Source of the DNA: Leptolyngbya boryana PCC 6306 | GTDB taxonomy: Bacteria; Cyanobacteriota; Cyanobacteriia; Leptolyngbyales; Leptolyngbyaceae | Direction: 5' to 3' | Assembly: GCF_000353285.1 (NCBI RefSeq) | Contig: NZ_KB731324.1 | Coordinates: forward strand, 3,056,577-3,120,576 | Length of the DNA: 64,000 nucleotides | Shown: positions 46,222 through 55,500 of the stretch, in pieces | Layout: the number at the start of each line of letters is the position of its first letter | Position numbering within the stretch: the stretch's first letter is position 1 | Program-made: the position numbers and the translations under genes | Notes under the pieces: generated by a model | Told to the model about the DNA's origin: nothing | What the model saw: only the letters and a program-made list of their open reading frames with translations | Databases searched by the model: none

Positions 46222-47592
46222 ATGAAGAAGTCACTCGAAGGACAATGGATTCGGGCGGGGCTAGGATTCGCCTTTCTCTTAATGGGAGTTGTCAGTTTTG
46301 TGTCATACCAAAATGCAACTCAGTTAATGGAAAGCTCTCAGCAAGTGCGACAAACCAATGAAGTCTTACAATCTCTCACTGATATTTCTACAACGTTGAC
46401 AGAAGCAGAGTCTGAACGCTGGCGCTATCGTTCATTTCAGGCGAACGAAGATTTAGAGCGGTATCAGATGGCAGTCAAGAGACTGAGTGATCAAGTGAAT
46501 CAGGTACAGAATGTCCTCACCACTACCCCCGATCAACGATCACAGGTTGAAGTTCTAAAACGTCTGATTACTACCCGAATCGCATTGTTACAGCGCTCTC
46601 TCAAGGCTCGCTCCGACGCAAACCCGGCTCAAAATCCTCTCTTCGCTGAGCTTAGACAAAATCAGGAGGCGATTCGCCAAGTCATTCACCAACTCCGTAC
46701 GACTGAAGAAGACCTCTTACAAACTCAAATGCGGAGATCGCAAACGAATCTTCAGGGCAGAATGCTGATTGAAGTGCTAGGAACCGTATTCACGTTTATC
46801 GTGTTGTCAGGAGTTTATGCCTTGCTCTATCAACAGATGGTCAAGCGTCAACGCGCAGAAGCGTTACAACAGAGCTTGGCGCAGCAGAAAGAACTGAGTG
46901 AGCTAAAGCTTCGGTTCTTTTCGATGGTGTCGCATGAGTTTCGCACTCCGCTGAGTTTGATTTTAGGATCAGCCCAACTTTTAGCAGAAAGCTTAAAACC
47001 CTTGCATGACCCAATCAAGCTGAAAAACTTAAATCGCATTCATGTCTCGGCTAAAGCGATGACTCAATTGTTGAGCGATATGTTAACGTTAGCACGCGCT
47101 GATGCAGGACAATTAGAATTTCATCCCGCTTGGGTGGAGATGCAAACGTTTTGTCTCAATCTGATCGAAGATTCTCAATTGTTCAGTGAATCGCGACGAT
47201 CGATTAAATTTATTCAACAAGGCAGTACAACTCATGCTTGGGTCGATGAGAAATTGCTCTATTCAATCCTCAGTAACTTGCTCTCAAATGCCATTAAATA
47301 TTCTCCAATCGACAGTACTATCTATTTCACGTTCAAAGATCAGATTGAACACATGATCTTTGAGATCAAAGATGAAGGGATTGGCATTGGAATCGAGGAT
47401 CAACAAAAGCTTTACGATCCCTTTAGTCGCGGGAAAAATTCAAGAGGCATTTTAGGCACGGGATTGGGATTAGCGATCGTGAAAAAGTGCCTCGATGTAC
47501 ATCAAGGCACAATTGATGTAGAGAGTACACTAGGCAGTGGATCAACTTTTACGATTCAAATTCCCCACGCTAAGCTGCAAGATTCCGCTTAA
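46222..47592 (+). CDS. Membrane sensor histidine kinase with CHASE3-like sensor domain
   Basis: The start is at the ATG at 46222, with AAAAGGAG about ten bases before it. The 456-residue product has a first helix (about residues 10-30) and a periplasmic helical CHASE3-like domain (about 30-180, TEAESERWRYRSFQ). A second helix lies near 185-208. HisKA carries His238 in MVSHEFRTPLSL, and the HATPase has GTGLGLAIVKK. CHASE3 domains sense unknown extracytoplasmic signals. It is divergent from the OmpR-type regulator gene and is its likely partner. Confidence 0.92.
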   Translation: MKKSLEGQWIRAGLGFAFLLMGVVSFVSYQNATQLMESSQQVRQTNEVLQSLTDISTTLTEAESERWRYRSFQANEDLERYQMAVKRLSDQVNQVQNVLTTTPDQRSQVEVLKRLITTRIALLQRSLKARSDANPAQNPLFAELRQNQEAIRQVIHQLRTTEEDLLQTQMRRSQTNLQGRMLIEVLGTVFTFIVLSGVYALLYQQMVKRQRAEALQQSLAQQKELSELKLRFFSMVSHEFRTPLSLILGSAQLLAESLKPLHDPIKLKNLNRIHVSAKAMTQLLSDMLTLARADAGQLEFHPAWVEMQTFCLNLIEDSQLFSESRRSIKFIQQGSTTHAWVDEKLLYSILSNLLSNAIKYSPIDSTIYFTFKDQIEHMIFEIKDEGIGIGIEDQQKLYDPFSRGKNSRGILGTGLGLAIVKKCLDVHQGTIDVESTLGSGSTFTIQIPHAKLQDSA

Positions 47593-47649
47593 GGTAATTC
47601 TCTCAATGATCTAAAAGCGCGTTACTAGAAAGGATAAGCTCTGAATTGT

Positions 47650-49224
47650 ATGGAACATCTCATGCTAACAACATTGATTGCAGAGGCAACGATCGAAAGT
47701 AACCTCAAACCTTTTTTACTGGTTCTCGCTGTGTCTCTCAGTGTAGCAACTCTCCCTCAGTTCTTTGGCTGGTTTCGCCGGATTCCCTATACGCTGCTGT
47801 TGGTGATTGTGGGACTAGGGTTAGCATTTGTTGATGTTCGCCTCGTCAATCTTTCTCCGGAATTAATTCTCTCGATCTTTTTACCCCCACTTCTGTTTGA
47901 AGCAGCATGGAATCTGAGATGGACAGAGCTAAAACAGCAGTGGGTTCCGATCGCGCTGTATGCCATCTTAGGCGTAGTCATTTCCATTCTAGGAGTGGCA
48001 TTTGGCTTACATTACCTCGTGAGCCTGCCACTTACGACAGCATTGTTAATTGGAGCAAGTTTATCTGCCACTGATCCGGTTTCAGTGATTGCTCTTTTTC
48101 GAGAATTGGGAGTAGACAAACGCTTATCTACAGTGATGGAAGGCGAAAGCCTATTCAATGATGGGATGGCAGTCGTTGCCTTTAGTCTGTTAGTCGGATT
48201 ACCTCTAGGAACTGCAACCTTGTCACTCCAATCGATTCTGGGTCAGTTTTTCGTTGTCGTTGGAGTGGGCGTTGCAGTTGGGACTTTGATTGGATTTAGC
48301 ATTTCTTATCTCACCCAGCGATTTGATCTACCGCTTGTCGAGCAATCCCTGACGCTGGTTTCTGCCTATGCAACCTATCTGATTGCAGAAGATTTAGGTG
48401 GCTCTGGTGTAATTGCAGTCGTTGTTGTCGGACTGGTTTTGGGGAACTTTGGGTCACGCATTGGCATGAATCCCCGGACTCGGATTATTGTGACCGAGTT
48501 TTGGGAGTTCCTTGCCTTTTTTGTCAATTCGATCGTATTTTTGCTAATTGGGGATCAGATCCGCTTTGCCATCCTAGACGACAGTTGGAAAACGATCGTT
48601 ATCACGATTCTCGGAATGATTTTGGCGCGGGCGATTACAGTGTATGGTTTAGGACGGTTGAGTAATGCCCTCACAACCACAGATATCTCGATGCGAGAGC
48701 AAACCTTGTTATGGTGGGGCGGCTTACGGGGATCAGTTGCGATCGCACTTGCCTTGAGCGTTCCGATTGTCTTACCGGAGCGAGAAGAGATCATCGCTGT
48801 GGTGTTTGGCGTGGTTCTCTTTACTTTGCTGGTTCAAGGTTTAACAATCAAACCCTTGCTAGAAGTTCTGAAACTGCTCGGCGATCAGCCACTCCGCCAG
48901 CAATATGCTGAGGTAATTGCCCGGTTAACTGCGATGAATCGAGTGTTAGATCACCTGCACCAAGTCCAACAACGTCCAGGCATTGAGCCAGAATTCTATT
49001 GTTACCAAGAGGCTCTTGTGAAAGGAGAAATCGAGCGACTCAGCCAAGAAGCAGCGCAACTTCAGTCTGAGTATCCGAGTCTAAACGGCTTTGCAAATGA
49101 CCAACTCCGCGAAGAACTTTTAGCAGTGGAAGCCGAAACTTATGCCGAGCTAGTTCAATCGGGTCAACTCAATCAAGAACTCGCTCCTCTGATGCAACAC
49201 GCATCTGAAATAGATTCTGTATAA
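47650..49224 (+). CDS. Na+/H+ antiporter, CPA1 (NhaP-like) family
   Basis: The 524-residue inner-membrane protein has about 12 helices and the family motifs PPLLFEAAWN (second helix group), SATDPVSVIALFRELG, EGESLFNDGMAVV (the conserved Asp pair region) and WGGLRGSVAIAL. The C-terminal 120 residues form a cytoplasmic tail with charged helices. Cation exchange with protons for salt and pH homeostasis is the family role. The gene follows the CHASE3 kinase gene with a 57-base gap. Confidence 0.94.
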   Translation: MEHLMLTTLIAEATIESNLKPFLLVLAVSLSVATLPQFFGWFRRIPYTLLLVIVGLGLAFVDVRLVNLSPELILSIFLPPLLFEAAWNLRWTELKQQWVPIALYAILGVVISILGVAFGLHYLVSLPLTTALLIGASLSATDPVSVIALFRELGVDKRLSTVMEGESLFNDGMAVVAFSLLVGLPLGTATLSLQSILGQFFVVVGVGVAVGTLIGFSISYLTQRFDLPLVEQSLTLVSAYATYLIAEDLGGSGVIAVVVVGLVLGNFGSRIGMNPRTRIIVTEFWEFLAFFVNSIVFLLIGDQIRFAILDDSWKTIVITILGMILARAITVYGLGRLSNALTTTDISMREQTLLWWGGLRGSVAIALALSVPIVLPEREEIIAVVFGVVLFTLLVQGLTIKPLLEVLKLLGDQPLRQQYAEVIARLTAMNRVLDHLHQVQQRPGIEPEFYCYQEALVKGEIERLSQEAAQLQSEYPSLNGFANDQLREELLAVEAETYAELVQSGQLNQELAPLMQHASEIDSV

Positions 49225-49335
49225 ATGTGATGTTTAGGACTTATTCGCTCTACTCTCGTGTGATGTCCATATCTTGATTTCAGGGATCACAATCACTGCG
49301 TGATATCTCGGCGGGATGTACATTAACTACCGGAG

Positions 49336-49809
49336 TTAGGGCGATCGCAATTGAGAATTGAGGCGTTTGATTAACCAATAGCTCAGCGCAAGAGCGAAGA
49401 TCGCAATGCCTAAAGCGATGAGTTCCGAATGACTAAACTTACTGAAATCAAAAATAATAATCTTGCGCGCGATCGCAATCAGCGACGTTGCAATTACGAG
49501 TTCTAGTCGAACTGTGTTTTCTTGTAAGTAGACCGTGATATTTTCAAGCAGTTCTAGCGCAATGAGGATATTGAGAAATAATCCAAAAATATCAATTAAT
49601 GTCCGATTGAAAAATCCGAATGGCTCCTGTAATAAATCTCTAGCTAAAATCAGAATCAGATCCAGTAATGCGACAGATATCACAATCAGCATAGCGGCTG
49701 AAAGCACTTTTGAAACAAATTTTTCAAATCGCCGAATCGACCTCACATAGGTATCATCGGCAAAAAAGGATGAAAGATATTGAATGAACTTCTCCCCTAC
49801 AGATCTCAT
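49336..49809 (-). CDS. PsiE-family membrane protein
   Basis: This 157-residue protein has four hydrophobic helices and resembles phosphate-starvation-inducible PsiE proteins: an N-terminal FEKFVSKVLSAAMLIVISVALLDL, then LALELLENITVYLQE, RLELVIATSLIAIARKIIIFD and LGIAIFALALSYWLIKR. In E. coli PsiE is induced by phosphate shortage, but its activity is unknown. No Pho box was recognised upstream. It lies alone. Confidence 0.88.
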   Translation of the reverse strand: MRSVGEKFIQYLSSFFADDTYVRSIRRFEKFVSKVLSAAMLIVISVALLDLILILARDLLQEPFGFFNRTLIDIFGLFLNILIALELLENITVYLQENTVRLELVIATSLIAIARKIIIFDFSKFSHSELIALGIAIFALALSYWLIKRLNSQLRSP

Positions 49810-49977
49810 AATGATCGCTTCTAATCATCAGCAACAAGAAATCTTGCGCGGAGGGTTTGACTCGCCCTCACTGCACAGAGCATTTCAACGTTAACTCACT
49901 GTAACCTTTAAATGAGTGCGTTCCACCGCTTGATTGAAGGTTTTGGTACGATCGCTGAAAAAAGATCACTCGAATAT

Positions 49978-50006
49978 CCCGAACTCACATTAGCTGAGAG
50001 TTCGGG
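49978..50006 (-). terminator. 9-bp hairpin after the small gene at 50017
   Basis: CCCGAACTC and GAGTTCGGG pair across an 11-base loop, 11 bases beyond the stop of the minus-strand gene. A T-rich run follows only about ten bases further, so terminator function is probable, not certain. Confidence 0.6.
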
Positions 50007-50016
50007 TTGAAAGCTA

Positions 50017-50394
50017 TTACTGATACCAATAATTTTTCGGTGAGTAGGAATCTTGAAAACAACAGAAAAAGCAGAGCGAAGCAGAGAGTGCATCTAACTC
50101 TGCATCACTAATTTTCTCCGACACTCGCCATTCATCCAGAAACCTCAAAATCAAGGATAAAGCAGCTTGTCGGCGCACAAATTCTTTTCCAGAACCCATT
50201 GCTTCTTCAGCAGTTGCATAGACAGCAGAAGAAGTATAAACTCGCATCGGCTTAGGAGTTGGATCGTTCACATAGACCTGCCATCCTCCATCATGAGAAA
50301 CAGCTTTAACGATGTGGTCTAAATAATAAACCTCGATCATCTTGCCTCCGCTTTTAACCGTAATATCTATGGTTCCTGGTTTTTCCAAGGTCAT
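50017..50394 (-). CDS. Small hypothetical protein
   Basis: The 125-residue protein from the ATG at 50394 (MTLEKPGTIDITVKSGG) was not recognised. A TTG at 50415 is a possible longer start. The first half is predicted beta-rich (IEVYYLDHIVKAVSHDGGWQVYVND), the second half is helical and ends with a cysteine-rich CFFCCFQD segment. A G-rich repeat lies directly upstream, between it and the end of mgtE. Confidence 0.65.
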   Translation of the reverse strand: MTLEKPGTIDITVKSGGKMIEVYYLDHIVKAVSHDGGWQVYVNDPTPKPMRVYTSSAVYATAEEAMGSGKEFVRRQAALSLILRFLDEWRVSEKISDAELDALSASLCFFCCFQDSYSPKNYWYQ

Positions 50395-50430
50395 ATCGCC
50401 TGAGGACTCTACCAAATAAGCGTTAAGATA

Positions 50431-50463
50431 TCGGAGGGAAATCGGGGGGATGTCGGGGGGAAA
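50431..50463. repeat. Dispersed G-rich repeat, copy 2
   Basis: Contains the core AAATCGGGGGGAT followed by TCGGGGGG, in the gap between mgtE and the small gene. Related to copies at 45422-45448 and 52168-52197. Confidence 0.7.
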
Positions 50464-50523
50464 TGAGCCTAAAAAACTTGCAGTAAATTTGAAGAACGCT
50501 CTGTTTTCAAGAGACTGCCCTGT

Positions 50524-51903
50524 TCAAATACGTAGAATCCACCGTGCAACATTGAGGTAAATTAATACGCCGAATACATCTACTGCTGTTGTAATGAACG
50601 GAGCAGACATCAAGGCGGGGTCAAGTTTGAATGCTTGAAACAAAAACGGTAGACCCGAACCTGCGATCGAGGCAATCAATGAAATCGCAAATAAACTAAT
50701 CCCGACAGCAAGCGCGACTCCTATATCTCCTTGCAAGAAATAAGCCCACACGGTCACAATCACACCTAACATTGCTCCTAGAATACTGCCTGCGATCGCT
50801 TCTCGTCGAATCACACTCAAGCGGTTCCGGAGTTGATCATTATCAGTGTTCAATCCCCGGATAATCACCGTAGACGATTGTGACCCAACATTACCACCCG
50901 TATCAATCAACAATGGAATAAATGCTGCTAGTGCAACCACCCGCTCTAACACATCTTCCTGACTGCGAATCACAGCGCTGGTTGCAGTATTCGTGACTAA
51001 AAGAACTAACAACCAGACCACACGTTTTCGGGCAATCGTGAAAAGATTAGCACGAAAATAATCATCACCATCCGATTGCAAGCCGCCTAATGTGTAAATA
51101 TCTTCCGTCGTTTCCTCTTCTAATACATCTAGAATATCATCGACGGTCACAATTCCTACGAGACGCTGCTCACGATCGACAACGGGAAGCGCAATTAAAT
51201 CATAGTCCTGAATGATTCGCGCTACCTCTTCTTGATCGGTATTCGTCTCGACCCTGACTACTTCTCGGTTCATAATCTGGCTGATGAGCACTTCCAAATC
51301 AGCAGTCAGCAAGTCTCGCAGTGAGAGAATCCCGTTCAAACGCCGACTGATATCAGTGATATAGAGATAGTAGATTGTCTCTGTTGATCGAGCGACTTGG
51401 CGAATGCGTTCGAGTGCCTGAGCGACAGTCCAGGACTCCTTGAGGGAGACATACTCTGGGGTCATCATTCGCCCCGCAGTATTAGCTGGATAGCCCAACA
51501 GCAGCGCCGTTGCATCGCGTTCTTCAGCACTGAGGTGATAAAAAAGTTGTCGCACCACTTTTGCTGGAAGCTCATCAAACAATCGCACCCGATCATCTGG
51601 CGACATCCCATCAACCACTTCTAAAACATCAGGTCGCTTAAAATCTTCTAGGAGGGCTTCTTGAATCGCGGGATCCAGATACTCATAAACTTCGATTGCT
51701 TCATCTTTCGACAACAACCGAAATGCGATCGCTTGCATGACCGATGGAAGATCCTCGATCGCGTCTGCAATATCAACAGGCTGAATGGGAACGAGGAGTG
51801 CTTTGGCTGCCTGGAAGTCCTTTTGCTCCAACAGCGGTTGCAGTTGCGATCGTACCCACTCCCTTAACTCTTGTCGGGTGAGATTGGGTGGAAATTGAGT
51901 CAC
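50524..51903 (-). CDS. mgtE: Magnesium transporter MgtE
   Basis: The 459-residue protein has the MgtE layout: an N-terminal helical N domain (about residues 15-130: PVDIADAIEDLP, LLSKDEAIEVYEYL), a CBS pair (about 135-255: MTPEYVSLKESWTV, MNREVVRVETNTDQEEVARII) and five C-terminal membrane helices with the Mg2+ pore motif FIPLLIDTGGNVGSQSSTVI. The start is a GTG at 51903 with AGGAAG upstream. It is a gated inner-membrane Mg2+ channel closed when cytoplasmic Mg2+ is high. Confidence 0.95.
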   Translation of the reverse strand: MTQFPPNLTRQELREWVRSQLQPLLEQKDFQAAKALLVPIQPVDIADAIEDLPSVMQAIAFRLLSKDEAIEVYEYLDPAIQEALLEDFKRPDVLEVVDGMSPDDRVRLFDELPAKVVRQLFYHLSAEERDATALLLGYPANTAGRMMTPEYVSLKESWTVAQALERIRQVARSTETIYYLYITDISRRLNGILSLRDLLTADLEVLISQIMNREVVRVETNTDQEEVARIIQDYDLIALPVVDREQRLVGIVTVDDILDVLEEETTEDIYTLGGLQSDGDDYFRANLFTIARKRVVWLLVLLVTNTATSAVIRSQEDVLERVVALAAFIPLLIDTGGNVGSQSSTVIIRGLNTDNDQLRNRLSVIRREAIAGSILGAMLGVIVTVWAYFLQGDIGVALAVGISLFAISLIASIAGSGLPFLFQAFKLDPALMSAPFITTAVDVFGVLIYLNVARWILRI

Positions 51904-51991
51904 GGTAGCTTCCTATTTCTGAAAAATAGTGGTTTGGCCTTTTTTCAATGCAGTTTGGGAACGGATCACGACTAGGCACTTGTTCTCCATT

Positions 51992-52027
51992 GCTATTGAG
52001 CTATCTTGGGCTATTGAGCTATTTTGG
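51992..52027. repeat. 18-bp tandem duplication upstream of mgtE
   Basis: GCTATTGAGCTATCTTGG (51992-52009) is followed directly by the same sequence with one C-to-T change (52010-52027). The remaining 369-base gap between mgtE and the next gene has no further gene that I recognise. Confidence 0.7.
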
Positions 52028-52167
52028 CTCTCCTAATATCAATCAAGTAATCGATTCCGATTCAATTCATCTTGAATCGAGAAGCCCAAACATGAGCACA
52101 TTACACTTGAATACACTTGAATCCATAGGTCAAACGGCTTTACTATAGCGCCTCGCAATGAATAATT

Positions 52168-52197
52168 CGGAAGGAAATCGGGGGGATTTCGGGAGGA
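52168..52197. repeat. Dispersed G-rich repeat, copy 3
   Basis: CGGAAGGAAATCGGGGGG then ATTTCGGGAGG; matches copy 2 at most positions (CGGAxGGAAATCGGGGGGAT core). It lies between the small gene at 52273 and the mgtE start. Confidence 0.7.
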
Positions 52198-52272
52198 GCG
52201 TGACCCAATGAAATAGCATGAATGAGTCAGACAGATTGCTGACATTCTTCTAACGGTTTTACATCGATCGTG

Positions 52273-52644
52273 TTACGGGAAGTGCCGCCTAGAAAAAGCT
52301 CTCTGTTGCATCTTCAATGCTTTTTCAGATGGGCAATAATCAGAACACTCGATCGCGGATTGAGTCATCACGATCAAAGGGTTTACGGCACATTTGAAAT
52401 AGTAGTTATCATGAAAAAATTGGCAGTTTTGACAAGGAATATTGCTTTCTGGCGAATGAATTCGCGCTCTAGATTCCTTTCTACCTTTCACGACTGACCA
52501 GAGTGCTATTCCCCATATCATGATAAATCCTAGAAGATGGACTACACCAAGACTAGAATTGGGTACAACATCCGGAGGCAGTGGATTAATTGGTTCTGGA
52601 GAAGCTTGGCTTGCTTGAGTTGTAACAAGTTTTATCTGAGTCAT
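52273..52644 (-). CDS. Small membrane protein with cysteine-rich tail
   Basis: This 123-residue protein has a Ser/Thr/Pro-rich N-terminus, one membrane helix (about residues 34-52: VHLLGFIMIWGIALWSV), and a cytoplasmic cysteine motif (CQNCQFFHDNYYFKCAVNP, then ECSDYCP) that could bind a metal. It is not recognised as a named family; the motif suggests a zinc- or iron-sulfur-type site (inference). The ATG at 52644 is the natural start. Confidence 0.75.
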   Translation of the reverse strand: MTQIKLVTTQASQASPEPINPLPPDVVPNSSLGVVHLLGFIMIWGIALWSVVKGRKESRARIHSPESNIPCQNCQFFHDNYYFKCAVNPLIVMTQSAIECSDYCPSEKALKMQQRAFSRRHFP

Positions 52645-52882
52645 CTGAATTCTTCTGAAATTGCGGGATTATTCTGCATAACGCTTATAAATACAAGTTT
52701 TGCCATCAATTCAATTTGACCCAAAACCTCAAACGGCTCGATCGAAAAACGATTTGCTTTTCTAGGTTCATCTGTCGTGATTGGATTGTTGATCAACCCC
52801 TATGAATCCGGTCGGGTAGTATGAGAATTTGTCCACAGGTCTTGTGTCTTAGTAACTCTTGAATCTCAGGGCTTTGTTCTAT

Positions 52883-52923
52883 GCGAATCGCTGCCGGATA
52901 GAGGGATCTCGGCAGCGATTCGC
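52883..52923. terminator. 14-bp perfect hairpin after the small lipoprotein gene
   Basis: GCGAATCGCTGCCG (52883-52896) pairs with CGGCAGCGATTCGC (52910-52923) across 13 bases, starting 15 bases past the minus-strand stop codon. It lacks a T-run, so it may be a terminator or an mRNA-stabilising end. Confidence 0.6.
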
Positions 52924-52937
52924 TGAACTTCACGAAA

Positions 52938-53147
52938 TTAAGGCGAAGTCGTTGGAGAGGTCGTCGGGCTGGCAGTTGGAGACACAGTTGGAGAGGTTGT
53001 CGGACTGACCGTTGGAGACACGGTTGGAGAAGCTGCTGGCGACTCTGTTGTTCCAGTACCCGTTCCTCCAGTTCCAGCTGGTTCACAGGCACTAAGAACA
53101 GCCGACAAACCAATCAATGCGACTAACAGTGCAAAAATCTTATTCAT
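52938..53147 (-). CDS. Small Ser/Pro/Thr-repeat lipoprotein
   Basis: The product is 69 residues from the ATG at 53147, with GGAG a few bases before it. The signal peptide ends at a lipobox (VLSAC), then the mature part has a Gly/Thr linker followed by repeated SPTVSP and SPTTSP units, as if a wall- or matrix-facing stalk. It lies 85 bases downstream of the rhodopsin gene on the same strand and may be co-transcribed, but a functional link is not shown. Confidence 0.82.
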   Translation of the reverse strand: MNKIFALLVALIGLSAVLSACEPAGTGGTGTGTTESPAASPTVSPTVSPTTSPTVSPTASPTTSPTTSP

Positions 53148-53232
53148 AATTTCTCCATGAGGTTGAGTGAAAAACATCCAAAACATCAATTCTGGAAACA
53201 ACAAAACAATAAAATGGGTGAAATTCTTGAAC

Positions 53233-54057
53233 TTATGGCAGGCTTCCCGGAAAGACTGGCGGTCTTCTACGGGATCGTCTGGACTGCTTGAGAGAGAAAG
53301 AATTCATGAACCGCATCGTACTGCTCACAAACCGCTCTTCGGCACTCTGCTCTTCTCGATGTCCTAAGCTCCGTAACCCATTTAAGTCAAGAAAGCTAAA
53401 CACCACTTTCGAGAAAAAAGGTACTAAGCAAAACAGAAAGGTATCAACATTCTGATCAAACAAGCGTAATCCAGAAGGACCGCTAATCCAAATCAGTGGA
53501 TAGCAAATCCAAGTAATCGTAAAGAATGTCGTTAGCCCCTTGTAGAAACTCGATAGCTCTGCATCTCCTCGCGTCTTCTCACGCAAGGGACCCCAAATCC
53601 CCCAAAGGACGATTAGAAATGCAACACAGCCGATCGAATACCACAAATACCGCACCCAAGGAACATCTGAAAGATCAGCAATTAACCCACTGACAATCAC
53701 AATCACTTGGGTTGCCATTAAGGAAAAAGTCAACGTCCAATCTTTCGATTGATGGCGGTGCATTGCTGTCCAGGAGAGTGACAACAACAGAAGCGGTGTT
53801 GTTACAATCCAATCGGCATAGCGAGCAAAATGAGTCGTCTGACCTGCGATCGCAATCTTTCCTAGTTCTAAACCATCTCCGCTCGTGGGGAGCACCATGA
53901 GCAGATACATCAAGCCCGACCAGATCGGAATGAAAGTTGCTACAAAGTATTCTAGTTTTGGAAGACCACGAGGATTCCGACCTAACAGTGCAAAATAGAT
54001 CGCTCCAATCGACATTCCCACAATATAAAGCCAGTGCCAAAGGCTCTGCCAATCCAT
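53233..54057 (-). CDS. Anabaena-sensory-rhodopsin-like microbial rhodopsin
   Basis: The start ATG at 54057 is supported by GAGGAGAAGGA just before it; the 274-residue product has seven helices. The retinal Schiff-base lysine is Lys217 (FFSKVVF). The helix C motif RYADWIVTTPLLLLSLS gives Asp82, Thr86 and Ser93 (DTS, where bacteriorhodopsin has DTD). Pro213 replaces the usual Asp of helix G, and Asp224 lies seven residues after the lysine. These are the marks of Anabaena sensory rhodopsin (Asp75, Thr79, Ser86, Pro206, Lys210, Asp217). A photosensor is therefore more likely than a proton pump (inference). The C-terminus extends about 40 residues with a basic RRSRRR tail. No gene resembling the soluble ASR transducer was recognised in the window. 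Confidence 0.93.
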   Translation of the reverse strand: MDWQSLWHWLYIVGMSIGAIYFALLGRNPRGLPKLEYFVATFIPIWSGLMYLLMVLPTSGDGLELGKIAIAGQTTHFARYADWIVTTPLLLLSLSWTAMHRHQSKDWTLTFSLMATQVIVIVSGLIADLSDVPWVRYLWYSIGCVAFLIVLWGIWGPLREKTRGDAELSSFYKGLTTFFTITWICYPLIWISGPSGLRLFDQNVDTFLFCLVPFFSKVVFSFLDLNGLRSLGHREEQSAEERFVSSTMRFMNSFSLKQSRRSRRRPPVFPGSLP

Positions 54058-54465
54058 AAGTTCCTTCTCCTCATCAAAGTGAATATCGAGCTTGCATATA
54101 CCAACGGATTCACATAACACCATTGAGTTACAAGACCGAGAGCTAGGGATAAAATGCTCAACTTCAAGTTAAGGTTTCAGTCTTGAATTACAATTCATCA
54201 CATAGCTTACTTCTGTCGATTTAGAGAAGCCACAATCTAACTTAATCATTTGTCTGTTAGCATCAGCGCCCACCCTGAGCATGTTCTGCAAATGTGACAC
54301 AGAAATGACAAGCTGCATCATGAAAAATAGTTTGCTGTTGTCCTTTCTAAACTCAATCTCTGTCTATAGCATGGTTAATTCTTCTGCTTCAATCATCTAT
54401 TCATACATCAATCAAGAATCAGAATTGATGCCCATATCAAAGAACATCCTCTAGAACTATCTGTT
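54058..54465. other. Divergent intergenic region, no gene recognised
   Basis: This 408-base gap should contain the rhodopsin promoter (minus strand) and the AI-2E-family promoter (plus strand). Beyond the rhodopsin ribosome site at 54061-54071 I see no clear operator, repeat or RNA. Confidence 0.4.
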
Positions 54466-55500
54466 ATGAAAATTGGGCAATGGCTTGGATTAATTGTGCT
54501 TGTTGCTGCACTTTACATTGTTTGGCAGGTTCGGCAACTCTTACTACTAGGATTTACCGCGATCGTGCTTGCGACTGCACTGAATGGCGTTGTGCGTCAA
54601 TTGCAGCGGTTTCGACTCAAGCGAGGATGGGCAATTTTGCTGACACTGGTGACTTTGCTGATATTAGCACTGGTAGCACTTGTACTGATTGTCCCGAATT
54701 TAATCGCGCAGCTTGCTGAATTAATTACTACCTTTCCCAGTGCACTGTCTGCAATTCAGCAAGGCATCAATTGGATTGAGAACCAAATTTTAGATCCCTA
54801 CTTTCCGAATATCCCAAATTTTGACTGGATCATGACGCGACTTCAGCCGTTTGTCGCCAATTTATCGAGACAGGCAATTATCTTCTTTGCAAACTCGATT
54901 AGCGCAGTGTTTGAACTGTTGATTGTATTGATCCTTACGTTAATGTTGCTCATCAATCCTCAACCCTATCGTCACGCATTTATCCGGTGTTTTCCAGCTT
55001 TCTATCGATCTCGTGTCGATGAAGTGTTAACACGTTGTGCGACCGGACTCGAAAATTGGACAAAAGGCGCTCTGATCGAAATGATGTTTATCGGAGTGTT
55101 GAGTGCAATTGGTCTATGGGTTTTACAAGTTCCGCTAGTTCTTGCTCATGCAGTCTTGGCTGGTATCCTGAACTTTATTCCCAATATTGGACCGACGTTG
55201 AGTGCAATTTTTCCTATCGCGATCGCATTCCTAGATGAACCCTGGAAAGCTGTTGCTGTATTAGTCCTATACATTTTGATTCAAAACATTGAGAGCTATT
55301 GGCTCACGCCGACAGTCATGGCAAATCAAGTTGCCCTTCTTCCTGCAATTACGTTGACGGCTCAATTCTTCTTCACAACTGTCTTCGGTGCATTAGGCTT
55401 AGTCATGGCGCTCCCGCTCGCAGTTGTCGTCAAAACCTGCATCGAGGAAGTGCTGTTCAAGGATATTCTCGATCGCTGGCAACAACCGACGGGACGCTAA
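54466..55500 (+). CDS. AI-2E family transporter (PerM-like), copy 1
   Basis: The 344-residue polytopic inner-membrane protein has two N-terminal helices (LIVLVAALYIVWQV and LLLGFTAIVLATALN), a soluble domain and a C-terminal helix group. The AI-2E/DUF20 motifs include ILNFIPNIGPTLSAIFP and ESYWLTPTVMANQVALLPA. Family members export AI-2 or exchange cations, but most cyanobacterial members are untested. Its stop overlaps by four bases the stop of a convergent paralogue gene. Confidence 0.92.
   Translation: MKIGQWLGLIVLVAALYIVWQVRQLLLLGFTAIVLATALNGVVRQLQRFRLKRGWAILLTLVTLLILALVALVLIVPNLIAQLAELITTFPSALSAIQQGINWIENQILDPYFPNIPNFDWIMTRLQPFVANLSRQAIIFFANSISAVFELLIVLILTLMLLINPQPYRHAFIRCFPAFYRSRVDEVLTRCATGLENWTKGALIEMMFIGVLSAIGLWVLQVPLVLAHAVLAGILNFIPNIGPTLSAIFPIAIAFLDEPWKAVAVLVLYILIQNIESYWLTPTVMANQVALLPAITLTAQFFFTTVFGALGLVMALPLAVVVKTCIEEVLFKDILDRWQQPTGR

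Noticed and set aside
50017-50394. Soluble transducer of the sensory rhodopsin
   Set aside because: The gene is of suitable size and partly beta-rich, but I see no recognisable transducer sequence and it is not next to the rhodopsin gene.
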